Below are positions 33,047 to 44,759 of a stretch of DNA of 64,000 nucleotides, one piece after another (position 1 is the stretch's first letter; every line of letters starts with the position of its first letter). The notes beneath the pieces are model-generated. The model was given only the letters and a program-made list of their open reading frames with translations. It had not been told where the DNA came from and searched no databases. Both the position numbers and the translations under genes were made by a program. Source of the stretch: Hsuehochloa calcarea (Eukaryota > Streptophyta > Magnoliopsida > Poales > Poaceae); assembly GCA_036346395.1 (NCBI GenBank), contig CM070599.1, positions 10,345,232 through 10,409,231 on the forward strand. The letters are read 5' to 3'.

Positions 33047-33959
33047 ACTATCACTCACACTCCAGAAAGCTTGGATAATGTCTAGATACCGCATTAACTT
33101 GATATATCTAACGCATTACTGCTTCCTCGTGGATAAATACGATACCTAGAATACTCCAAAGTGAAATGCTAGAACGATAAACCTTGCGCTTGCAGATATT
33201 TATTTGTCAGGCGTAGCAACTGTCAACACTCCATTACCTTCCAAGGAGTTCAAGCTATAAGATATGAAGATCATTTTCACAACCTAAGGCACCCGCAAAT
33301 TATTTGAAGCACTACCACAACATCCAAGAGTCTTTGCAGAGTCATGACATCACATCTTTCGTTGAATGCTAACTTGGAGTTCATCACCTTAGGGTAGATT
33401 GATCTATATAGACTATAAACCTTGGAACCGTTTGGTATCACACTTTGAAGTGCCTCTATGTCATGGGTGTGGGTCTCATGACCAATGACTACAGTTGCAC
33501 AATATTGTAGCTACATTAGCTATTAGTTTGGTTAGAAATTTATCCTTAAAAGTTTCAGTTAGATTATAGCCTACTTTACATTCTTCAACTTTTTTCAAAG
33601 TCTAATTTTCACCCTCAACACCAAAAGTGTTTGCCATATGTTCACTATACGGTATTGTAGCTACATTTTCTATTAGCTAAGCATACGCTGCAAAGAGCAA
33701 CGACCAAGAGGTGGTGTAGTTGGCAAGATACGATTTGGGGTTAGCAATGGATGCGTTGAGATGGATATACCCTATGGGCATACGACGACAACACCTCATC
33801 AATCTGTGATGTGAAGAAATGTGAGGAGTGATTTTGTGAGAACCCAGGGTATTTAGCTCGTAATGCTTAGCCATCCACTTGACTCTAGCATCACAAACCA
33901 AATATCCTGCCCCTCGGTGTAATATGTACCTCCCAGGAGCGGTACACATACACCATCAT
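33047..33959. other. Unassigned repeat-like sequence
   Basis: No open frame is convincing. Two partly matching blocks, ATTGTAGCTACATT(A/T)(G/T)CTATTAG, occur near 33502 and 33655 and suggest internal duplication. Composition resembles retrotransposon internal debris. Confidence 0.3.
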
Positions 33960-35233
33960 AAACATCAATATCAATCCATACACAAGTGCTTACAATATCA
34001 AAACTTCATAATTTACAACATAGTGAACTTACAAGGTTCAGTTTCATAAAAGGGCCGACCGGCCAAATAACAAAATAAATATCAAGTACGCAGCGGAAAT
34101 CAGTAAATAAACTAAAATAAAATCATGAATTAACCATTAATAGAGTCCCAATGGCTTGCCATAACCCACAGGGCAACCGACTGGGTTGAAACCATAGCAA
34201 ATCGACGTTCCTGCGAACATTTCCTTACCCGATTCGATCTCAATACCTGCTGTCCAGATTAGTAAATAAAAGCAAATTGTGAGTACACGAATGTACTCCA
34301 CAAGACTTACGAATAACAAACATATACATAGCTACATGCAAGCTGAATTAAAGGAGAAGGCTATAGGGTTCATTTGACGCACAAAGTAATATTTCATTTG
34401 TAATAGTGTACTAGATTGAAGGCAATTTAACAAATCTGTTTTTATTTGTTTAAATAACAACGAGACAATATTTATAAACATAATTAACATCCTGGAGGTG
34501 ACTTCCCAACAGCCACCACAACATAGCACGAATTACCCATTCGTACCACCCGAATTCAAGTTTTATTGAAAATATTGTAGTCTAATTCTTGCACGACCTA
34601 ACCAAGCATGTCCATAACCTAGGACAAGGCTATTCGAATATATTATACCTATGTAGGGGTGTACCAATGTACCCACACGCCAGACCGCCTTTTCACCATG
34701 CAATAGAGCACACTTCCTTAGGTATGCCAGCAAGGCTAAGTCCCACGAGACTTTTCCAATATTATGTATTAACTACGAGTCTCCCGTATGGATAGAAACA
34801 CATACATTGTGTCAGAGTCACCGTAAAGCCTCGGTCAACTACCCCTCACGGGTAAAGCCTTAGACAACTACAATGCCCCTCGAGGTGGAGAGCCTACCCG
34901 GAACTCCACCCCGCACACCCAACAACAACAACACAATTCCTTTTTCACACAACCCACCTCCTGCGACTCAGAGCTAACACACGCCAAAGTACTAAGTCAA
35001 GAGAGGTCACATATCCCTCTCATGTGGTTAGCACGCAAATAACGCTTGGATCAGCGACACAAGTAATTCGGTTCTTGTTGACTCGGGCACCATCCATACA
35101 CACCCGACAATCACACCATTCAACCAATGTGCCCAAGTCTAAATCTTTTTGTGTTCATTTTTAGTTTTCCAAATAAAATAGCACAGGGTGCTAGATATAA
35201 TATAATAAAAATGATTCATGTGATCAAGGTTAT
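33960..35233 (-). repeat. Antisense LTR-like sequence, left part, split by a solo LTR
   Basis: The sequence looks like a minus-strand long LTR. Reading on that strand it contains the palindrome GAGTACATTCGTGTACTC (34281-34298) followed by a T-rich stretch and CAGGT, the same arrangement as in the other long LTRs here. It is interrupted at 35234 by a solo LTR and resumes at 37457. True ends are uncertain. Confidence 0.4.
35229..35233. repeat. Left target duplication of solo LTR
   Basis: GTTAT directly before TGTAATATCC; an identical GTTAT follows the LTR at 37457-37461. Confidence 0.85.
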
Positions 35234-37456
35234 TGTAATATCCCGAAAGTCGATTAGAGAGAACTTTATTCAATTTCGAATTTCCCCTATCAGCGAATAA
35301 TGGATTTAAAAAGGGACTTTTCAGTGAAATACCGCTAACTTGGGCCATGGGCCGTAGCCCAGATGGCCCAAGAGGGGGGGCCAGCCATAAGGAAGGGGGG
35401 AGGCACCACCCTTCCCTCCTCCCAACCCTAGCCGCCACCCCCTTGCGCCTCCATCTCCCCAAGGGCAGCCGCCACCCCTCTCCCTCCCTGGGCGCCTCCA
35501 CCTTCACCTCTCAAGATGATCCCTCCATTGCTGCCACCTCCCGGAGGATTCCCTACTTTTGGCAAGCCGCAAGGAGGAAGAAGAGGAGGGGAAAAGAGGG
35601 GAGGAAGGAGGAGAAGAGGAGAGATTGTCTTCATGGGTTTTTTTCAGTGTCTTCTTGAGGTTCTAAAAGGGTAACAATTGCTTTCCCTCGCTGTTTGATT
35701 CTTGAAATATGAGAAATTGATTCGATTGTTGGGATAGTTTTGCCTCGGTTATTAGATCCAATCTGTACAGTAGGTTGTGCGCCCAGTTTCGGCGTCTTAG
35801 AAGCACAATCTGGTATTTTCATCTCCTAGAGTTTTGTAGCCCTAGTTTTCATCTTTCCATAGACACCGAGATCATGAGATTCCGCCTTACGGTTTAAGAG
35901 ATATGAATTATTCTTTGCCTCGCTATTATGTCTGTCTGACGAGAAGGATTTGTCTGTTTGTTCCTTAGTTTTGACCCTGTTAGTGTAAGATTCAGAACTT
36001 GCACCCAACTAGGTTATTGTATTCTGTTTAATAATATTTCTAAATTGATAAAGATCACCTCCATTGGATCTGTCGAGTGAAAGTTATACCATTCTCTTTA
36101 CTACTGATCTGTTGTCTAGACAGATGTCCGTCATTCATTTTCAACTGTTGGTTAGCCGAATATTTTGCAGATTTAGCGAATCTTGTCAACTAGAGTTTCG
36201 TAGTCTGGTTCGTTAAGATTCATTGGACACTGGTTTCACATCATTCCGAGTTATAGATCTTTAATTATGATTTTTCTCGTACTGCTGCCCAATAGGGTTT
36301 CAAGTGGCTGAATTGTATGTTTTCAATTCGGGTCTATCCGTTGTATTGGGTAGTCAAGGGGGTATTGTAGATCACCGGTAGCATCATCATATCATGAGTT
36401 CTTATGTTTGTATACGCATTCGTGTAAGCGACGAGGCGGCGAGTGCAGGGGCATCTTCGTTATCTCCTAGTACGTCACATCGCGGAATGCAAGTACAAGG
36501 TGTTAAGACATGATGATTTCTGTTGAATGTTGTTAATGCGATGTTACTTCTATGATCCATGTTCATACTTCATGTTTTACAGTTGAATATTTTTGATGCG
36601 ATGTTATTTCTATGATCCATGATTCAAACTTCATGATATTTATTCATTCTTAGTTGATAATCCATTTGAATGAAGTGGTGACACTCATTGCATATATTCA
36701 TTCCATTCTTGCATTGTTCGTGTTCCGTCCACGGTAGTGGAATTGTTAAGACCCATCAATTCCAGTATGGGCACGTAAGACCCACCATTCCACTGTGGGT
36801 AATTTCGGACACCCGTATGAAACGTTCTTCATACGGTGATTGGATCCCCGAACTTTGTTAAGTACGGGCTTAAGTGAGCACCGACGGGTGTGTCACTCGC
36901 TATACCGGTATGAGCATGTGTGTAGTCCTTTCCCTTCAATGCATCCATTCATTCCATTCATACTCATAAGTGTTCGTGAGATAAGTTCAGATTTCGTATT
37001 GAGATAGACTTGTTCATAACCTTGTATGTTCAATCGTTTACTGTACTTGCTGAGTTTCGACTCATTCTTGTTTTCTGTATTTATTTAGGTGATCGATGAT
37101 GATGACTCTGTTGGGAGAGAGTAGACAAGCACATTTCATACAGTTCACCATAATTTACTTTCCTTGATAATGTCAATTATGTCTTTCATTTGTTAACCGA
37201 GGAACTGTAATAAAGAAGATTACTACTGCATGATATTTCTCTCCATGTTATGCTTTCCTGTCAAATGATGCTAGTGGTTCGTTTTAATTATTCCTTGATT
37301 CTGTTCTGATGAATTCAGTCTTTATTCCTACCATGATTCTATTAAAGTTGGTCTCTATATATACTTAGAGGAGTTACAGTCTAAAATCTTCCGCAGTTTG
37401 GTTGTATGATAGTTCTTTAGGTAGCATCTTGGCTTCCGAATAGCCAGGGTGTTACA
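35234..37456 (+). mobile_element. Solo LTR (2223 bp) with 5-bp target duplication
   Basis: Begins TGTAATATCCCG and ends CCAGGGTGTTACA, so the ends are TG...CA and nearly inverted. It is flanked by GTTAT on both sides, as expected of an LTR-retrotransposon insertion reduced to one LTR by recombination. No internal coding region, primer-binding site or polypurine tract is present. A GC-rich block lies at about 35340-35620 and a palindrome-plus-acceptor module at 37051-37092. The family is probably Ty3-like, judging by style only. Confidence 0.85.
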
Positions 37457-37461
37457 GTTAT

Positions 37462-40400
37462 CGACAAAGTCGACAACCGCCCAATCTACCGGAAACTAAG
37501 CATTGCTAAGCATAACATCGCATAAGCATAATTAGACCATATAACATCCACCGAGCTCTAATTCACCAGTGGAATTATTAACTTAGGCTAGTGGCAGGGG
37601 ATGAACATTTATAGGGAATTAATGCAAAAGGATTAACTACCTCTAATCAACAAACATAATTTGACAAATAAAGCATGCATACATACAGCTGCAAAACAAG
37701 ATAATAGCATTTGAATGTAATAGGACCAACATGCATCAAAGGAAGAACTGCTTGCCTTTATTTGCTAGAACTCTGGACATTCACACGAACTTCTCAATTG
37801 CACTCTGAAACATTGTCATCTAACAGCAAGAACTGACAAATCAAAAGCATAGAATAAACACCAGAATTCCAAAAAGTCTTCAAAAATTATGAAATTAATA
37901 CAGAAGATAGAAAATAATTTTAGATGCATTTAGGCAATAATTTTTAGTTCAATTGGAGTTTATTTCAATTAATTAGGAATTTGTGAAGTTTAATCAAACT
38001 TCTTGCTTACTAAAAGTGTTGTTTTCCTTAACAGGACACCTAGTACTCACAAGCACTCTCTCTCTAGGCATTCTATGTACACATCCATGATGATCATACA
38101 GTCAAAATCAATCCTCTTATATTCTCTCCCCTTTTATATTCTCATTCCAAGATATCGCACACTACAGTGAACTAGTCTCAACTAGAACTCTAAGGTAATT
38201 GCTTAATGATGTAGGACCATACTATTAGGTATGTAATTTTATATAAAGGAGTATTTTAACAAAGCCTAATTGTTTGGGATAAGTTCTGTATTGATTATTA
38301 GTTAAGTTGGTTTAGATAAGGCAATAACTAAATATATATTTATCAACCAGTTAATTATCCTGATTAAAATGTACACATACTAATTTTACAGTATTGAACA
38401 GGTTACTACTAATCTTAGTAAAGTCATTACCCTCATGCAATTCTTATCGCCTACAGATTACACTTTCTGTTGATTTACTAATCATAACCCAAACCTTGGC
38501 TTATAATTGATTTTACTCTTTTAGGTTACAAGTGAAAGACTAGTAATTCTATTTTAGAATCCCTTCGTATTATTAGACAAAACTCTTTCTTACTGCTATA
38601 AGAATTCTACCATCTAATATTGTCTCCCTTTTAGCTCTTGCTTTCTTTGTTTTCATTGCTAATGGCATGATTAACCCAATAAGATTTCTGACCTTTGCAA
38701 GATACACGGCTTAGGCTCACTAGTCCAATTTCATTATCCTCCAATTTCTGACCAAATCTATTAACAAATATTGGCTTAGCTAAACAACAATTTGTTTGTT
38801 GCCTTACAGACTAAGTGGAAGTCCCTGCAAGTTTGAGTACGATCTTCTCTATTCCAAATAAATATATACATATAAATATTTTACTTTTTGACAATTTGAG
38901 TTGCTTTGGTTAGTTTAAGGTCCAAATAACTAGACAATAAAACTGCTAAGTACAAGAATTGGAAAAGTTATATGTCCACTGTCCTAAGCAAGATTTCATC
39001 TAAACCTTTCTGTCTACACATCCTCTTTGATGACAAATGCTATTTGGAGGTGTGTGTACTTGATCTTCCCACTTAACCTAAATATCCAAATTTGTTTTTA
39101 GAAAAGGCTACTGCTATTAGATAACTGTATAAAGTCTAACTGAATCAAGAAAAAGGAAATAAAAACTTTACTACTGCAATTTCTATGCCAAAGGTCTAAT
39201 GACAAGACTAATTTCAAATTACTGTTCAAATACCTACAACAACAAAAAAATTCAGCACTAAAGTGCTATGGGCTAACTTTCTTTAAACCTAACTTCCAAT
39301 TTGCTAATCCACTGAAGTGACCTACTTCAATAGCAAAGCATTAGCTAGCAGAAAGACAACTTTATTGGCCTAGCAAGAGGATCCCCTAACATTTCAACTT
39401 CTCCACACAACACCTTCTCATCTCTACTCATCTTCTCATCCTAAACAACTATACTACTATCAACTAATCTTAGCACTACTCCGATTATCCATTTGTCAAA
39501 TCCATTTGAGTGATCGAAAGACATTCACAAACTTGTTAATCTTAAGAGAGTTGTTTTGCAAATAGGTTTTAGTTTTCAGTTTACAAAGAAGAGCTTGAGA
39601 GACAGAGCTATCGGAGTGCGTGGTGAGCGGGAGGCCAAAGATAGGAAACTTCGGTCGAATTGGAGCGGCGGTCATCGTCGGCGATGGGGGCAATGGCGCT
39701 GGCTGAACACGGGCAAAATGGAACCAGGAAGCAGAGGTGAGCCGAATGACGGAGGAGACACGACCGGAGCTGGTCGGTGGCGGCCGGGAGCTGACCAACA
39801 GAGGCCGGCCACGGAGGCGAAAGAGGCGCCGGCGCTAGAAGGGAGCAGGAGTAAAATTAGGGCACGTATGAGCACAAGTGGGGTGTAGGGAACTCACCCG
39901 AGTAGTCAACGCAGGCGAAGGGTGGCCGGAGTGGTCCGGCGATGGGAGCCCGCGGCGGCGTGGGGAGGCTCAATGGCGGCGGCGACCTGGAGTGAACAAG
40001 AGAGCAAGTGAGAGGTAGGGTGGGGGAGAGGAAGTCTAGGGGATGCTCACGGAGAGAGGAATCGGCCAGAGGATCGCCGGCGTGGCGGCGGCGTGTGGCT
40101 GCCATGCGCAGGGAAGACCGAGTGGCGACGGCGCTCGGGTGCATTGGCTCTAGGAGTAACCGATTGGGAGCACCAGGGGGCGGTGCCAATCGGCGGGCCA
40201 GGGCGGGAGGCGAGCTCAGCGGCGGAGGCGATGGGATGTCGGCATCGAGGATCCTTGGCTCTCGGTGGAGAAGAAAAAAGGGGGGAGGGAATGGCTGTGT
40301 GGAGGGGGAGTTCGGCTGGGATGAAGAGATAGGCAGGGGAAGTGAGGTGCTTCGATTGGGTAGTGGGTGTCGCATGGGGTGCGATAGAAACCAAGGGCGG

Positions 40401-41385
40401 TAGCCGAGACCATGGGCGAGCTGGTGCGGCGTGGCTCTGCTTTGCAGCATGCAATGGCCACGTGGAGTTGGGCAGGGCGTCGTGGAAGGGAAGACCTGCC
40501 GGTGGGGCTGGGGCGTCAGCCAGAGAGGTAACTCGGTCAGGTGAACGGGTTAGGCTGAGCTGGTCCGGCTGCAGCAGCGGCTCGACTGGCCCGGCCCAAG
40601 GAACAATAGAAGATAGCAAAAAGGGTTTTCCAAAATGGCTGAGGTGGTTAGGCAAACTGTAGACAGCGTAAACTAGCTCCAAAAATTATAAACATTTTAG
40701 AGAAAGTTTCTGACATAGATTATATTATTGTGTAATTTTTGTATGATTTTTCATGTGATATATTTTTCTCTATAATTATTTTAATTTTCTATTGTGGTGT
40801 TTGACTTTTGATTTTCTTGGTTTGACTGGCTGTTTTAAAATGGCAAATAATTTCCAAAAAATTTGAAATTTTTAGGGTGAGTTTCTAATATGTTCGAGAA
40901 CCAAGGAATTTTTTTTTTCCAGACATTGTTCAATTGATTTGTTTGCATTTTAAATTCAAGTTCAATTTAAGCATGCAAATAAAATGGAAACCAAATAATC
41001 TCCAATAATTTCAGAAAAATCCAAATAAGCATATAAGAGAATATAGAATCCAACTAAAATATTCCCACAATTGAAATCCTTTCAGTTTTTTCCTAACTTC
41101 AATTTGAGCTTTTGAATGGGAGACGATTTATTGGAATACTAGGTTTTAAATTCTAGTATTCAATTATCATAGGATTCCCAACATATAGGTTACACAAAAA
41201 GTTTTAAAAAGTCCAAAATATCACAAATGCACATTAGATGCTTAACTAATCCAACTTAGTAATTTTGGGTTGTTAATGATTTTCTTTGTTGCGGATCTGC
41301 CTCCTAACCTGCTGGGCCATGTTGGTTAGTTCATAGAAAACATTTCAAGCAGACAGTCACCCCACAAATAACACTGAGCCCAGAA
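37462..41385 (-). other. Continuation of antisense repeat: AT-rich then GC-rich block, no supported gene
   Basis: 37462-39540 is AT-rich with no usable frame. 39550-40680 is strongly GC-rich and yields large overlapping open frames on both strands (for example 39857-40450 and 40047-40682, minus). These are rich in Pro, Arg, Ala and Ser without any domain I recognise, as GC-rich blocks inside grass LTRs commonly do. 40690-41385 returns to AT-rich sequence. I read the whole as the rest of the minus-strand element begun at 33960. Confidence 0.35.
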
Positions 41386-43500
41386 TGTCACACAAATCAA
41401 TCTCACTTACAATTTAAACTATAATTACCAATAATTCCAACAAGCTATGCATGTAATAAAACCCCACAACAGGTCATAGAATAACAAACTTAACAATATA
41501 AAAGTATAAAGGATTAACTTTCATAGCTTGGAACTACACATCCAAGAACGCTCAGGTCACCTATGTCTGAGAAATGCTTGAGTTGCACGCACTCGAGAAA
41601 CACCAGAACCATGCTCCAGGGGACACAGGATGGCAATAAATAATATAATCAAACTAACATTAAACAAACCAAAGTTCCAATCATTAAACTAATAATAACC
41701 AAGTCTATTTAATACATTCTAAATGGAAGTATCATGTCTCTAGATTTAGTGAAATCAAACAAAATAAAAAAAAAAGTCTGTGTAATGATTGCATTTGATG
41801 CACATGTGCTGCTCCATCATATGCATGATGTTGTCAATGTTCACCTAAAAACAACAACAAAGCATTGGTGAGTCTAAGACTCATCAAATACATAATAGAA
41901 CAACAAATAAATAATTTATCATTCAATTAAATCATTTTGATCGTCATTATCATACTCAATTAACCATATCATCTTTCATGTAGTTAATTAACACAATTAA
42001 CTTTTCATGTATGCAATGCTTAAATATGCTCCATGCTCATATGCAACTCCATCAGCTGATACCGGTATAGTAGAGTGATCACCTACCGGCGAACCACTCT
42101 ATTCTTCACTCTCGTGAAGTCCCTACCAAAGTAGAATTTTATCTAGAGCTCTCTGGACTAGTCATGTAACATTACTCACTGACCTCATCGGAATAGTTAC
42201 ATGACTTTCTCCCCAGCCTAGCTTGTACAACTCTTGTCATGATTAATGTAAATGATGCAACATCTTTTTCCATTATCCATTAACATAATCTATTATCATC
42301 ATTATCATGTCATCCCCATGGCATATCATCATCATTATATCAGGGCATTATATCAACATCATTATCATGGCATTTAAATAAGCATGAATAAAAATTAAAT
42401 AAATCTCATGGAAAGTTAATTGTAAAGACAAGGGTAAATAAACTGATGTTTACTGCTCTACCATGCACTTGCGTTTTAGCCATGAAAGTAGGAACGATGT
42501 AAAGGCGGCACCAAACTCGAAGCATCATTCCCTTGAAAAAAATAAATAATACACCTCATAAACATGCCACAACATTACACGAATATCAAACAACTCAATA
42601 TCATTCCTACGCGCAAACCAGACACCATTAACCCATCTTCACCAGACAATCTACCAGCTATTTCGGTGATCAAACATCTATAACTTTTACTCCTGGAATT
42701 CAAATATAGTAAACTCTATATTTTTATGGAATCTACACAAAATTTTTTACACTTTCCTAGCTAGGTATGCAGATTCTCTGATTACGTCATCTAAATATAT
42801 GTTTTTAACCCGAAGGTCAATCTAGAATTTTATAGAATAGCAGACTTCAGAAGTTCATATATATTTTCTACTAATTCCCATGATCAAACTACTCTAACAT
42901 TCTATTAAACATCAATCTAAGATCATAGGAAGCATTTTCATATCGTTACCCCTCAAAATCGAATGACGATTGGAGTTCGAACACAAAACCCTAGTTTTTC
43001 CTCCTTCCTTCTCTTCTCCTTCTCCTTCTCCTTCCTTCTTCCCTCCTGGTTCTCTTCTGGCCTTCTTATTTTCTCTTCCTAGCCTTTCCCTCTAACTGGT
43101 AGTAGAAGCAACAATGAGGTGGCACGGCAACACAACAGAGAAGGGTGGTAGCAGGCCACAACGGCAGAGGTGCGGCTAGCACAGAGCTGTTGGTGGTGCA
43201 GCCGGAGGTGCAGGGTGTAGGGTACAGGGGAGGCAGCTAGATGCTGGAGGCCGGTAGGAGGAAAATGGGTGGCAGGGATGAAGGTCATAGGGGCGGCAAG
43301 AGGAGTGCAGAGGGCAAGGCTAGGGCTGGTGCCCCATCCCTTCTCTCCTTAAAAATGGCGTGGCAATTCGGATCCCTTTCCCCAGACCGAAACCCACTTG
43401 GGTTTGGTTTGGGCCTTGGGCCAACGGCCCATTACCACCTCTCTTCTCCTAAAATTCCCTTTGTTCTTTCTAATTCTTCTAATAAAAATAGGGTATTACA
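41386..43500 (-). repeat. Probable minus-strand LTR, about 2.1 kb
   Basis: Read on the minus strand, it begins TGTAATACCCTATTTTTATT at 43500, like the solo LTR start TGTAATATCCCG, and may end ...TGTGTGACA at 41386. Length is close to the 2223-bp solo LTR. It carries TGAGTC-TTA-GACTCA and AGGTGA at the same spacing as two other LTRs here (41841-41883). No flanking duplication was found (CAGAA left, TTTTT right), so the left limit is tentative. Confidence 0.5.
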
Positions 43501-43604
43501 TTTTTCAGGGAAAATATTAGTGGGCTTGCTAACCGGCCCACGTCACTTACATCCCTTCCATTCAATATGGAGCTCTTCTGGAAATAATAAACTTGTTAAG
43601 TGAT

Positions 43605-43870
43605 CCCATTATTCAATTCAAGCAAGAAACTCATTCTCATTGTTGTTTCAGATTTGTATTTTGTTCGATATGCATATCATGGATTCTTGAATAATTTTGT
43701 ACTCATAGTTGTGACTTTCTCCGGACGATTGTTAAACAATGTCCATTATTCTATTCATACAAGAAACATATTCTCTTTTTTATTTCATCTTTGCATTTCG
43801 TTCTATAGGCATACAATGCAGTGGTGAATAATTTTGTACACATAGTTGTGAAATTTTTACTACGATTGTT
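43605..43870. repeat. Imperfect tandem duplication, unit 137 bp
   Basis: CCCATTATTCAATTCA at 43605 and TCCATTATTCTATTCA at 43742 start two related units. Each continues through AAGAAAC, GCATA and AATTTTGTAC(T/A)CATAGTTGTGA to ACGATTGTT. Similarity is moderate, so the duplication is old. Confidence 0.75.
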
Positions 43871-44081
43871 CATCTCATGCCCCTCAATGAGAGGTGCAGT
43901 ACATGGATGGGTTCCTGGACCTCATCGGCCAGGAGCCCTGTTGTGGCAGAGGCGAGCTGCAATAGGCATGAGGGGTGAACATAGATGGGGAGGGAGGCAA
44001 AGATGGGGGAAGAAAGATAGATTGATCTACTGCTTGGCCAACCAATGATTTTGCTTTATCCCTTTCATGGAGATATGACCT

Positions 44082-44533
44082 TGCAATCTCGAACTAACTA
44101 AAGATAACATTTATTTCTAACTAACCATGTTGATTTAAAATAAAGAAAACAACTCATAGCAACTTATCTCTATGGGCTATTGTTGGCATCATCCTTGGTC
44201 GCTGGACCTACTGCAACGTGCGGTGTGTGACAACTATAGGTGCAGCGTCCTTAGACCCGTTGCAACGTGCGGTGCGCGACAACTGTTGGTGCAACATCCC
44301 TGGACCTGCAATCTTGAACTAACTAAAGATAACATTTATCTCCAACTAACTATGTTGATTTAAAATAAAGAAAACAACTCATAGCAACTTATCTCTATGG
44401 GCTATTGTTGGCATCATCCTTGGTTGTTCGACCTGCTGCAATGTGCGGTGTGCGACAACTATAGGTAAAACGTCCCTGGACCTGCTGCAACATGAGGTGC
44501 GTGACAACTGTAGGTGCAACTTTATATGACAAC
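44082..44533. repeat. Tandem duplication (226-bp unit) with about 47-bp subrepeats
   Basis: GCAATCT(C/T)GAACTAACTAAAG starts at 44082 and again at 44308. Inside each unit a block containing TGCAA(C/T)(G/A)TG(C/A)GGTG and GACAACT(A/G)TAGGTGCAA is itself repeated, giving four subunits overall. The array ends about 230 bp before the MBD gene start. Confidence 0.85.
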
Positions 44534-44717
44534 TCAAGCCTACTCAACTAGGCAACATTGTCTAGCTTCACCTACCCTTCAAAGGGGATACCCACATCTA
44601 ATCACTAGGACAACTACAGTGACTGCCAGCTAGCACTAGGTGTTTTTTACCAATCGCAATAAATACCCCACCTCATAGTCTCGAACCCACTACCTTGCCC
44701 CCTACTCTCTTAGGCCA

Positions 44718-44758
44718 AAGAGAGGAGAGACAGAGAGAGGAGGGAGAGAGAGAGAGAA
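44718..44758 (+). repeat. GA-rich microsatellite just before the MBD start codon
   Basis: An imperfect (GA)n tract runs into the ATG at 44760. In plants such leaders often lie in 5' UTRs and can bind GAGA-binding factors; that role is inferred. Confidence 0.7.
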
Positions 44759-44759
44759 T

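Noticed and set aside
39857..40682. Two large overlapping minus-strand open frames (197 and 211 codons), plus frames on the other strand
   Set aside because: GC-rich block open in several frames at once, with Pro/Arg/Ala/Ser-rich products and no domain. This is typical of stop-poor GC-rich repeat sequence and sits within LTR-like DNA.
41381..43505. Full solo-LTR call with target duplication
   Set aside because: Flanks CAGAA and TTTTT do not match, so only a probable LTR is reported.
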